The notes under the pieces: model-generated
What the model saw: the letters and a program-made list of their open reading frames with translations, nothing else
Database searches by the model: none
Told to the model about the DNA's origin: nothing
IMG/VR virus record: IMGVR_UViG_3300034417_000033
Coordinates: 42,908 to 106,907 of that record
Direction: 5' to 3' (one strand)
DNA from: a virus
DNA length: 64,000 nucleotides
Program-made: the position numbers and the translations under genes
Part shown: one piece after another, positions 43,242-49,690 of the stretch
Layout: each line of letters starts with the position of its first letter
Numbering within the stretch: position 1 is the stretch's first letter

Positions 43242-44366
43242 TTATTTTTCGACACTTAAAATAAGAACATGTTCGTTTAAGCGACCGTTAAGTTTAGTTT
43301 CGATACCAGTTACTGCGGTAAACTCTTTCTTCTTATTTGTTTTGTTTGCTTTCATAAACGACTTTAGTGAAAGAGTAGTGTTTTTCCTAATAGATTTTTC
43401 AACACTTTTCTCTGAGAAGCCTTTGATTGCAGTGCCTTTTACTGTTAAGCCTGCGGCGTCTGCTGCAATGTACACGCCAAGTTTTTTAGTCTTAGTGTTG
43501 TACACCCAAATTTCTTTCGATGCAACAAGGTTAACCGGCCGAATGCTTGTAATTCCCAAATCAGTGTCAACCTCTTTAAATTTCAATTTAGAAACAACTT
43601 TAGCAACATCAATTGCTTTCTTCTGTCTCGGCTTTTTAGCAGGTGTTGACGATGCTTTAAGGTGTTCTACTGCATTAAGCACATCCTGGAACATGCCGTG
43701 CAATTTCTTTAGTTGCGGCTTTGTTAAGTATGAGTACCCTTCATTTAACTGCTCGTCCTGTCCCCCAATTGCTTCCGCAATTTCTGCAAGATCAGGTTCG
43801 TAAAATTTAGAAATGTGCCTATAGTGACCAACTTTTAGATTCGAGTGTAAAAAGTGCTTCTTAATATCGAATAAGTGAATATTAAAAGTCTTAGGATCTG
43901 TACAAAACGAATCGATCCAATGATCAACATTGCTACACGCTTCTGCAGCCTTTTCTCTGAGGTGGTCTTGTATGTTTGCTTTTTTTGGTGCAGCAGGTTT
44001 TGCTTCGGCGGTAACTACTTCTACTTTCACAGAAGACTTTGCGCGTTTGCCTGCGTTTTCTTGCATTGCTTGCAGATGCTTATGGAAGCTCGCCATGATC
44101 TCGGGTGTTAGTTCTCCACCGTTTTGCAGCATGTATCCGTATTTGCCAATTGCGTCAAACTCATAATCCGGAAGAGAATTTAGAATTTTGAAATCATACT
44201 CAGTGTTCTTTTTAATCCATGCCATAGTGGCAGGTTTTAATTTCTTAGAATCAATCTCGTAGTTGGTATAAAACCGTGCTTTGAAAAATTCCCTGTCGTA
44301 ATCTTTAGCAGTCAGTTTTAATTGGGAGAAATCATATTTAATAACAGTATAGCGTGGAGCCGACAT
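43242..44366 (-). CDS. Conserved phage protein of unknown function, 374 aa
   Basis: The protein has an N-terminal domain (TVIKYDFSQLKLTAKDYDRE), a Lys/Ala/Pro linker (about 110-135), a helical middle and a basic second linker (TPAKKPRQKKAIDVAKVV). A C-terminal beta domain (KEIWVYNTKTKKLGVYIA, then AIKGFSEKSVEKSIRK) completes it. AAAGGTG precedes the ATG. Similar proteins occur in large myoviruses without known function. DNA binding is a possibility given the basic linkers. Confidence 0.74.
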   Translation of the reverse strand: MSAPRYTVIKYDFSQLKLTAKDYDREFFKARFYTNYEIDSKKLKPATMAWIKKNTEYDFKILNSLPDYEFDAIGKYGYMLQNGGELTPEIMASFHKHLQAMQENAGKRAKSSVKVEVVTAEAKPAAPKKANIQDHLREKAAEACSNVDHWIDSFCTDPKTFNIHLFDIKKHFLHSNLKVGHYRHISKFYEPDLAEIAEAIGGQDEQLNEGYSYLTKPQLKKLHGMFQDVLNAVEHLKASSTPAKKPRQKKAIDVAKVVSKLKFKEVDTDLGITSIRPVNLVASKEIWVYNTKTKKLGVYIAADAAGLTVKGTAIKGFSEKSVEKSIRKNTTLSLKSFMKANKTNKKKEFTAVTGIETKLNGRLNEHVLILSVEK

Positions 44367-44387
44367 AATGCACCTTTATTGTTTTAG

Positions 44388-44564
44388 TTAGAATAGTATA
44401 TAGCCTTTTTGGAGGAAGAGCAACCGTAAAAAAAGGTTGCTGTTGCAACCTTTGTGTTTTTCTTTTCTGGAATAATCTTTTTTCTTATCCCTATGCACTT
44501 GTGCCTTATTAAATGTTGCAGCGTGTTTTGCCACAAAATTATTAGTTGTCTGTCGCTTCTTCAT
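44388..44564 (-). CDS. Small basic conserved protein whose 3' end contains a terminator
   Basis: 58 residues from the ATG at 44564 (GAGGAG 6 bases upstream). MKKRQTTNNFVAKHAATFNK, then AQVHRDKKKDYSRKEKHK, matches a short basic protein common in T4-like phages that normally stops near K-H-K. Here the frame continues 19 codons through a perfect intrinsic terminator. The core is convincing; the extension is probably not made in quantity. The function is unknown. Confidence 0.72.
   Translation of the reverse strand: MKKRQTTNNFVAKHAATFNKAQVHRDKKKDYSRKEKHKGCNSNLFLRLLFLQKGYILF
44395..44423 (-). promoter_or_regulatory. Weak possible sigma70-like promoter (TTGCTC-17-TATACT)
   Basis: The -10 is good (TATACT at 44395-44400) and the spacing is 17, but the -35 matches only three of six positions. 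It would serve the gene starting at 44366. Confidence 0.35.
44428..44453 (-). terminator. Intrinsic terminator inside a coding region
   Basis: Minus-strand AAAGGTTGC-AACA-GCAACCTTT (9 bp stem, 4-base loop) followed by T residues. It lies about 40 bases before the stop codon of the small basic gene. Confidence 0.88.
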
Positions 44565-44578
44565 TTTATACTCCTCGG

Positions 44579-44620
44579 AAATAAAGACTCCCCTTAAGGT
44601 AGCGAACAATAAGGGGAGTC
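44579..44620 (-). terminator. Stem-loop with T-rich tail upstream of the small basic gene
   Basis: Minus-strand GACTCCCCTTA and TAAGGGGAGTC pair over 11 bp with a 13-base loop, followed by TTTATTT and then GAGGAG and the ATG at 44564. It could end transcription from the gene upstream or act as an attenuator in the leader. Confidence 0.65.
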
Positions 44621-44655
44621 ACGTAACCACAACGGTCCCACGGTGCAGTTAATAT

Positions 44656-44663
44656 TATTTATC
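44656..44663 (-). promoter_or_regulatory. Late promoter element GATAAATA
   Basis: Minus-strand GATAAATA immediately after the stop at 44664 and about 92 bases before the small basic gene, with the stem-loop at 44586-44620 between. Confidence 0.55.
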
Positions 44664-45134
44664 TTATTCTGGTGTTATATTGAACTTTAAACAGAACACC
44701 AACAAATCCTGCTTGCTTCGGAACTGCATCCGAAACTTATTTCTAGTGCCGTTGTATGTGTAATCTACTATTTTGTGTTCCCTGTAAAATATTCTGTGAT
44801 CATCAGTGTTAACTCCAAACTTCATGTGTTCTGATAATTTTAGATTATTACTTGGTGAAATAATTAACACGTCATGAGACGAAACTTTGTACGTGACACT
44901 CCATTGCGAACAGCATGACAGCGAATACCAATCACTGTACTCCTTCAGACATTGCTCGAAGTGTGATCGAAAGAAACCAACATGTAAGTCATGGTACGTA
45001 ATGTCATTTTCTGGATCAGACACATCGTGCAAGTCAATCTTTAAAAATGTACCTGATGGCCGTTTTAGTAACTTTGCCTTTCCGTGATTGGGCAGGCAGC
45101 GATGCCGAAAGGTTGCAAGGTCAAATTCAGCCAC
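44664..45134 (-). CDS. Small protein of the F-x4-D-x-L-K motif family
   Basis: About 156 residues from a GTG at 45134 that overlaps the stop upstream; a TTG at 45161 is an alternative. GGAG lies 10 bases before the GTG. The C-terminus KFRMQFRSKQDLLVFCLKF is the clearest copy of the family motif. The middle is beta-rich and includes a Cys-Cys pair (SLSCCSQWS). The function is unknown. Confidence 0.62.
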   Translation of the reverse strand: MAEFDLATFRHRCLPNHGKAKLLKRPSGTFLKIDLHDVSDPENDITYHDLHVGFFRSHFEQCLKEYSDWYSLSCCSQWSVTYKVSSHDVLIISPSNNLKLSEHMKFGVNTDDHRIFYREHKIVDYTYNGTRNKFRMQFRSKQDLLVFCLKFNITPE

Positions 45135-45447
45135 GTTTTCTAAACTCCAGATAGTTATCAAGCAAGGACTGTATGGAAGCTGCCCCAGCTGGGTTTGCCG
45201 AATGCACGTTAAATTGGAATCCTTCTGGAATTGCAGTGCCGCCCATTTCTAAGTCATGCTCAACCAACCACTTTGCAAAGTCCGATCCGTCTTGGCCTGG
45301 GCCTTGCGCTAAGTCGTGATCGAAGCTAATGTAATCCGGAACACCATTCGTCAGTATGTACACGATCGCTGCTTTCATTGTGCGAACAATAGTCCACGGG
45401 CGATCGGTTTTAGGCGTTCTTTCATCATCCAAATACAAGTATTTCAC
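45127..45447 (-). CDS. Cyclic-phosphate processing receiver (cRec) domain protein
   Basis: 106 residues from a GTG at 45447, which overlaps the upstream stop (GTGA) and has GGAAG before it. LYLDDERTP, PDYISFDHDLAQG, AKWLVEHDLE, FNVHSANPAGAASI and the C-terminal DNYL are hallmarks of the receiver-like family proposed to act on cyclic phosphate ends of RNA or nucleotides. A role in RNA repair or anti-defence is possible. The biochemical activity is not established. Confidence 0.78.
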   Translation of the reverse strand: MKYLYLDDERTPKTDRPWTIVRTMKAAIVYILTNGVPDYISFDHDLAQGPGQDGSDFAKWLVEHDLEMGGTAIPEGFQFNVHSANPAGAASIQSLLDNYLEFRKRG

Positions 45448-45830
45448 GGTTTCTTCCACAACTCATAATAATATTTAGGATCAACATCAACCTCAACATC
45501 TTGTTGATATCTGTAGGGAGACGAGTTCTGTTTGTGCATTCGTTTCAACTGTTCTAAAACATCGTTCTGTGCGTTAGCTGCGTTAGCTGCTTCTTTCTTT
45601 TTTGCAGCGTTGAGCGTGCCACGTCGAATTTCATGAAAGCGTTCTTCTAATTTTTCATCAATAAACTTATTATAGTCGGCCAGTTCAGTAAATGCAACAG
45701 CAAGAGACTTGCTGTCTTGAGTGTAATAGATTTTAAATTGTCCGGACAGCCTACCATCTAGAAATAAATCCATCTCCATAGCAGTAGTGTCCGAAGATTT
45801 AATCTTTGTATCTACAATGTAAAGCTCCAT
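45444..45830 (-). CDS. Unknown small protein
   Basis: 128 residues. The N-terminal beta part (MELYIVDTKIKS, then SLAVAFTELADYNKFIDEKL) loosely recalls the small-protein family motif. An Ala/Lys-rich helix (NAAKKKEAANAANAQN) and a Tyr-rich end (DPKYYYELWKK) follow. It starts one base after its neighbour. The function is unknown. Confidence 0.62.
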   Translation of the reverse strand: MELYIVDTKIKSSDTTAMEMDLFLDGRLSGQFKIYYTQDSKSLAVAFTELADYNKFIDEKLEERFHEIRRGTLNAAKKKEAANAANAQNDVLEQLKRMHKQNSSPYRYQQDVEVDVDPKYYYELWKKP

Positions 45831-45831
45831 A

Positions 45832-46092
45832 TTAAGACATCCTTAAGAATTCAGCTAACACCTTTTCTAAATTCTTCATTTTAAACATAGTTGCGTCTTC
45901 ACCTTTAGCAAATGCAATACTAACAAGAGGGTATGACGATACCGTAGATTCGTAATAGTAATATTTTACTTCATCAATAAATTGGCCGTAAACAAAGGCT
46001 TTAAATACTGCTTCATTCATTGCGCTCTGTCTAAGTTTTGTGTCAATTAATACCCACGATTTAACGCGGATAGTATCTGGCTCGGAACTCAT
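45832..46092 (-). CDS. Small protein of the F-x4-D-x-L-K motif family
   Basis: 86 residues from the ATG at 46092 with AGGAG 7 bases upstream. Tyr-rich middle (VKYYYYEST) and the motif copy PLVSIAFAKGEDATMFKMK. It overlaps the end of the gene upstream by 32 bases. The function is unknown. Confidence 0.62.
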   Translation of the reverse strand: MSSEPDTIRVKSWVLIDTKLRQSAMNEAVFKAFVYGQFIDEVKYYYYESTVSSYPLVSIAFAKGEDATMFKMKNLEKVLAEFLRMS

Positions 46093-46363
46093 CACACTTC
46101 TCCTTCGATTCTTTCAGGCCGAGGCCGGTTTTATTTCTATACCACTTGATCAGCTCTACTATATTGTCACCCTTAAACGGATGCCCTTCAAAATCGCCGA
46201 AGCCATGGGATAGTCGGAAGATAAATTTCTCGTAGTCTGTTTTAATTAACGAGATGTCTTCTTTCATGGTCATGTTCATGATCCATTTTACTGCATCTGG
46301 AAACTCGTCATAGTTTTTCTTAACAAGTTCTTCCAACTGTTCTTTAAACGTCAGCATACTCAT
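46061..46363 (-). CDS. Small protein with an L7/L12-like C-terminal helix motif
   Basis: 100 residues from the ATG at 46363. IVELIKWYRNKTGLGLKESK reads like the C-terminal domain of ribosomal protein L7/L12 (VIKxVRxxTGLGLKEAK), the part that contacts translation GTPases. The N-terminal half is helical (FKEQLEELVKKNYDEFPDAV). The resemblance is local and may be convergent. It sits in an early operon of unknown small proteins. Confidence 0.62.
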   Translation of the reverse strand: MSMLTFKEQLEELVKKNYDEFPDAVKWIMNMTMKEDISLIKTDYEKFIFRLSHGFGDFEGHPFKGDNIVELIKWYRNKTGLGLKESKEKCDEFRARYYPR

Positions 46364-46365
46364 GA

Positions 46366-46833
46366 TTATGTCCAGTAATTCCAAGCGAGGGTGGATGGTG
46401 CAATAACCTTACATCGGTACTGCTGGCCTTCTTCAGCAGTTAACAGCGTAGTATCCCATCGTTTATTAAAGACGTGGGCAGGCAAATAGGAACGTGCGTC
46501 TTTTATCTGGGCTTGATCTGTGTTGCCACAGCCGCCGTGGATGCCTAAGTCTCTAGCCACTTGCCATATTGCAGGCCAAGGACCTGTTTTTACATTCTCA
46601 GTGCCCCAAATTTCGCAATAGTTTATTACTAAGTATTTCATGCCAGCTGCGTTTGCTTTAGCAAGCAGCATTTCAAAATTCTGTTTTTGCAACGGAGCTA
46701 ATTCTGCCATAGCATCGTCTTGTACTTTAGCATAAAGAAAATTATGCACTGCATCGAAGCCACCTGGTAATCTAGGCTTATTGTATCCAATCTGCGTAGC
46801 ATATAACTTGTCGCACAATTTAACATCGATCAT
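46366..46833 (-). CDS. Unknown protein behind a structured leader
   Basis: 155 residues with MKYLVINYCEIWGTENVKTG and WPAIWQVARDLGIHGGCGNT. No family is recognised. It is the first gene after a 228-base non-coding stretch with two nested stem-loops, so its leader may be regulated. The ribosome-binding site is weak (GGTGATAT before ATG). Confidence 0.63.
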   Translation of the reverse strand: MIDVKLCDKLYATQIGYNKPRLPGGFDAVHNFLYAKVQDDAMAELAPLQKQNFEMLLAKANAAGMKYLVINYCEIWGTENVKTGPWPAIWQVARDLGIHGGCGNTDQAQIKDARSYLPAHVFNKRWDTTLLTAEEGQQYRCKVIAPSTLAWNYWT

Positions 46834-46844
46834 ATATCACCAGA

Positions 46845-46996
46845 AGTAAGTTTGTGTGTTAGGTTCCCCAATCCCTAACTCCCCCACCTGAATTAGCAAC
46901 CACCGAAGTTACTTACTCATTAACGTGAGCAGTGCCTCTTGCCATCATCGGTAACACATATTGTTCCTGGATTATTCAGTTTCGAATCCAGGAACA
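46845..46996 (-). other. Structured non-coding leader with nested inverted repeats
   Basis: A perfect 12-bp stem with an 11-base loop lies at 46962-46996. A second structure pairs 46845-46851 with 46911-46917 (7 bp) and encloses a 6-bp stem at 46858-46879. No T-run follows the 12-bp stem, so it is not a simple terminator. It is probably the leader of the gene at 46833 or a small RNA. Confidence 0.55.
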
Positions 46997-47061
46997 CTAT
47001 TAGCGTCATCGTCAACTATCAGGTTCGCATCCAGTCCGTTAAGACTACACAAAGGCTGCAA

Positions 47062-47640
47062 TTAATGTGGGAGCGTAATGCCTTTATCCACACCAGTTTT
47101 GAACGTTTCTTGCGAGTGCTCGCTTTGAATAACTTTGTAATCGTCAAGATTAATACTTGGGTAACCAGCAATGCCTAACCAGAACTTAGACCAGGGCTGT
47201 TTGGTTGCAATCGCATAAGGCGTAGTATGTTCAAGCACAAGGCGCTGCGAAGCTTCAAACTTGTTACGGCCGGCTTCCATTGCTTCCTGAACTGAGCGGT
47301 ATAGTTTCGGATCCAAGTTTGGATTCTGTTCTTTAAGGAACTGGAATACCGCTTTAGAGCCATCCTTACCGTATCTACCAGATAGTGCTGCTGTATACAC
47401 GTCTTGCAAGTCCTTCTTGTACATTGCAGGGACTTGAGCCATTTCACCAATCTTCAGAGAATATTGCGCAAGGACGTTTTGACTATCGCTCCAAGTTTTC
47501 TTGATATTTTCTTCTGAGGTAACAGCAAAGTTAGCATAATGGAAGTACATATACGCAAAGGTGCCGCCAATTGTAAGCAAAATGCCTAGTACAGCGCCGA
47601 GCATAATGACTGCGACGTTGCCTCGTTGTTTCGATTGCAT
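47062..47640 (-). CDS. Membrane-anchored protein, LemA-like (tentative)
   Basis: 192 residues. One N-terminal span (VAVIMLGAVLGILLTIGGTF) is followed by a long helical domain with NIKKTWSDSQNVLAQYSLKI, which recalls LemA (N-V-x-x-A-W-S-x-V-x-N-Q-L). The late segment WSKFWLGIAGYP resembles LemA's F-P-x-N-L-I-A-G-x-F-G-F. The partner gene upstream also encodes a membrane protein. GGAG precedes the ATG, and a TTGACT-18-TATAAT promoter overlaps the end of the neighbour. LemA identity is a suggestion. Confidence 0.6.
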   Translation of the reverse strand: MQSKQRGNVAVIMLGAVLGILLTIGGTFAYMYFHYANFAVTSEENIKKTWSDSQNVLAQYSLKIGEMAQVPAMYKKDLQDVYTAALSGRYGKDGSKAVFQFLKEQNPNLDPKLYRSVQEAMEAGRNKFEASQRLVLEHTTPYAIATKQPWSKFWLGIAGYPSINLDDYKVIQSEHSQETFKTGVDKGITLPH

Positions 47641-47677
47641 GTTTATCTCCAGTTTAGGTTAGTAAAATTACAGTTAC

Positions 47678-47707
47678 ATTATACAGGCATTAATACCTGC
47701 TAGTCAA
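47678..47707 (-). promoter_or_regulatory. Sigma70-like promoter (TTGACT-18-TATAAT)
   Basis: TTGACT (47702-47707) and TATAAT (47678-47683) on the minus strand with 18 bases between, about 38 bases before the ATG at 47640. It overlaps the 3' end of the neighbouring gene. Confidence 0.78.
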
Positions 47708-48820
47708 CTTCTTTTTAAAGGGATTCAACGGACGCACCCACTTGCCGTTGTCCATATCAAAGCAGTAAAAGAACCATGTTAGGAAGAACGATCCGAACAC
47801 TGAAAGGAAAGCAGCAAACCACATCAGTCCTTCTGGAGGCTGAATGGAATCCATTAGGTACTTAAAGTGCTCCATAGGTTCCCGATCAAAGTGTGCTAAC
47901 ACGTTATCTGCAATAATGTCCAGCGTATGCACGTTTGCAACGGGCTCATCCATAATCAGATTACGCATTTTCACTTGCAACAACTCGTTGCCTTTGTTCT
48001 GCCCAATGGTGATAGTGTCTGTCCAAGCAATTTCCGGAAAGTGTGGTGTACCAAGTAGCACAATCACGTCGTTTTGCTTGCCGCCAACCCATGCTGCCTC
48101 AAGTGCATACCGGTAATCCTGCCCAGGTTCGTTCACAAGCACTACAATTATGTTTGCTTGTTTTTTCGGACCTGCAGATTTCAGCAATTCCGACAAGTGC
48201 GTATTCCATTCTTGCAAATTAGGAACATTTACGCCAACAGGAATAACACGGTTTGCATTGTAATAGTCATACACTTGCGGATACGCAGGAATCTTATTTG
48301 CAAAGAACTTGATGTTGTCTTGAGAAACCCTAAACAGCGTGTCTGGTGCTGCTTTAATGTAGTTGACATAAGAACTAGTTTTAGCAAACGGTTCCCCTGT
48401 TTGCACAGCAGACCATCGAGGTGGCTCCCTAGTTCCCTGACGGTCGATACGGGCAATATCTGTATCTCCCACGTTTGAGTGGACGACCCAGTCGTAATCA
48501 TGCGAGTGCTCATAACAAGTCGAACAGTGCTGTGAGCAGCTCCTGTTCTTTCCGGAACCGGAACAAGATGTATAACAGCGACACTGGTATGAGTGTGAGC
48601 AAGAAACAGTATCTCTCTCTTTCCCAGTCACCTCGCCGTTAAGAATTTGCGTATCATGCAAGGAAGTTGCAAAGCCAATTGCAACTAGGACACCAATGAT
48701 AATCAATGTGCCACCAATTTGGAAAGCACATTCCTTCCAAGTTACATTGTTACGGAAAACCATTCTGGAAATGAACATCCAGATAATGGGGAACAAGGAC
48801 AACATTATAAAATATTTCAC
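47690..48820 (-). CDS. Membrane protein with Cys-rich loop and TPM-like domain (tentative)
   Basis: 376 residues from a GTG. Two N-terminal spans (about 1-20 and 35-52), then a Cys-rich region (CSHSYQCRCYTSC, CSQHCSTCYEHSH) that could bind metal or form disulfides. A soluble domain (about 175-310) with IIVVLVNEPGQDYRYALEAA and NDVIVLLGTPHFPEIAW follows, then a C-terminal span (WFAAFLSVFGSFFLTWFFYC). The soluble part loosely resembles TPM/YgcG domains, often paired with LemA in bacteria. Identity is uncertain. Confidence 0.62.
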   Translation of the reverse strand: MKYFIMLSLFPIIWMFISRMVFRNNVTWKECAFQIGGTLIIIGVLVAIGFATSLHDTQILNGEVTGKERDTVSCSHSYQCRCYTSCSGSGKNRSCSQHCSTCYEHSHDYDWVVHSNVGDTDIARIDRQGTREPPRWSAVQTGEPFAKTSSYVNYIKAAPDTLFRVSQDNIKFFANKIPAYPQVYDYYNANRVIPVGVNVPNLQEWNTHLSELLKSAGPKKQANIIVVLVNEPGQDYRYALEAAWVGGKQNDVIVLLGTPHFPEIAWTDTITIGQNKGNELLQVKMRNLIMDEPVANVHTLDIIADNVLAHFDREPMEHFKYLMDSIQPPEGLMWFAAFLSVFGSFFLTWFFYCFDMDNGKWVRPLNPFKKKLTSRY

Positions 48821-48846
48821 TTGCTATTACTCTATAAAATGGAAGG

Positions 48847-48866
48847 AAAACGGGTCTTACGACCCG
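48847..48866 (-). terminator. Intrinsic terminator at the end of rIIB
   Basis: Minus-strand CGGGTC-GTAA-GACCCG then TTTTCC. The rIIB stop codon (TAA) is the loop of the hairpin, so terminator and gene end overlap. Confidence 0.82.
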
Positions 48867-49666
48867 AAGTTATCAGTAGTTGGTGCAGCAGCAGGTGCAG
48901 CCGAATCATTTACGCCAGTTGCAAGTTCAGTAGCAACAGTTTCGTTTGCAACACCGTATTCTGCAACCACTTCATACTCGCAGCAGCGACCTTTTGCACT
49001 GTTGTAGTCTACCGGAATAGACACAACATCACGCGGATTGACTTTCACAATCATTACGCGGTCAGTATCACGGCTACCGGACGAACCGAAGTGCTTTAAG
49101 TACGACTCGGAACAGAAGTGCAAGCCTTCCGAACAAGTGTTGCGAGCATCTTCGTTAACTTGGTTGCGGCGCATAGTGGGCTTGTCGCCTACTTTGTTCG
49201 AGAAAGTACCGGAATGGATATCCATGTAGTTCTCGCGAACTTTTTTGTACGCCAGGAAGTAACCATCCGAAGTAATCGGAAGGGTATTCTTTTCCAAGAA
49301 GCCAAACAGCTCATCAACTGCTCGTTTCGATGGGTTTTCCATCAAGTTGTTCAGGAAGTTTACCATCGGAGTGATTGGGAAGCCTTCACGGTACAAGTCA
49401 ATCAAACGCTTCGACAGTGCATTGTGCATCAGCTCGCCGTCGTAATGTACTTCGCCTTTAAGAATTTGAACTTTGCCTGCGCCGAAATCTTCCAGCGATT
49501 TCTTAAAGTCTACCAGTTTTTCAACTGCATCCCAATCTTCTGCTTTAATGGCTTCCACCACCTTAGCAAATTCTGGATGAGTATCCTTGCTAATGGTATG
49601 CGACTTGTTGTCGATTACCAAAACAAGATTTTTACCTTGCATCATGTATGGAATGTAGCCTGCCAT
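48857..49666 (-). CDS. rIIB: rIIB-like protein
   Basis: 269 residues (T4 rIIB 312). GKNLVLVIDNKSHTI, DGYFLAYKKVRENYMDIHSG, RNQVNEDARNTCSEGLHFCS and VKVNPRDVVSIPVDYNSAKG match the rIIB family. rIIB works with rIIA at the membrane in lysis timing and resistance to RexAB-type exclusion in T4. An Ala/Pro-rich C-terminal tail is extra. TGGAG lies before the ATG. rIIA is directly upstream. Confidence 0.9.
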   Translation of the reverse strand: MAGYIPYMMQGKNLVLVIDNKSHTISKDTHPEFAKVVEAIKAEDWDAVEKLVDFKKSLEDFGAGKVQILKGEVHYDGELMHNALSKRLIDLYREGFPITPMVNFLNNLMENPSKRAVDELFGFLEKNTLPITSDGYFLAYKKVRENYMDIHSGTFSNKVGDKPTMRRNQVNEDARNTCSEGLHFCSESYLKHFGSSGSRDTDRVMIVKVNPRDVVSIPVDYNSAKGRCCEYEVVAEYGVANETVATELATGVNDSAAPAAAPTTDNFGS

Positions 49667-49690
49667 TTTGTTTCTCCAGTTAGTATAGTG

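Noticed and set aside
46962-46996. Hairpin with TTCGAATCC resembling a tRNA T-arm
   Set aside because: No acceptor stem, anticodon arm or CCA can be built around it; it is a simple 12-bp stem-loop.
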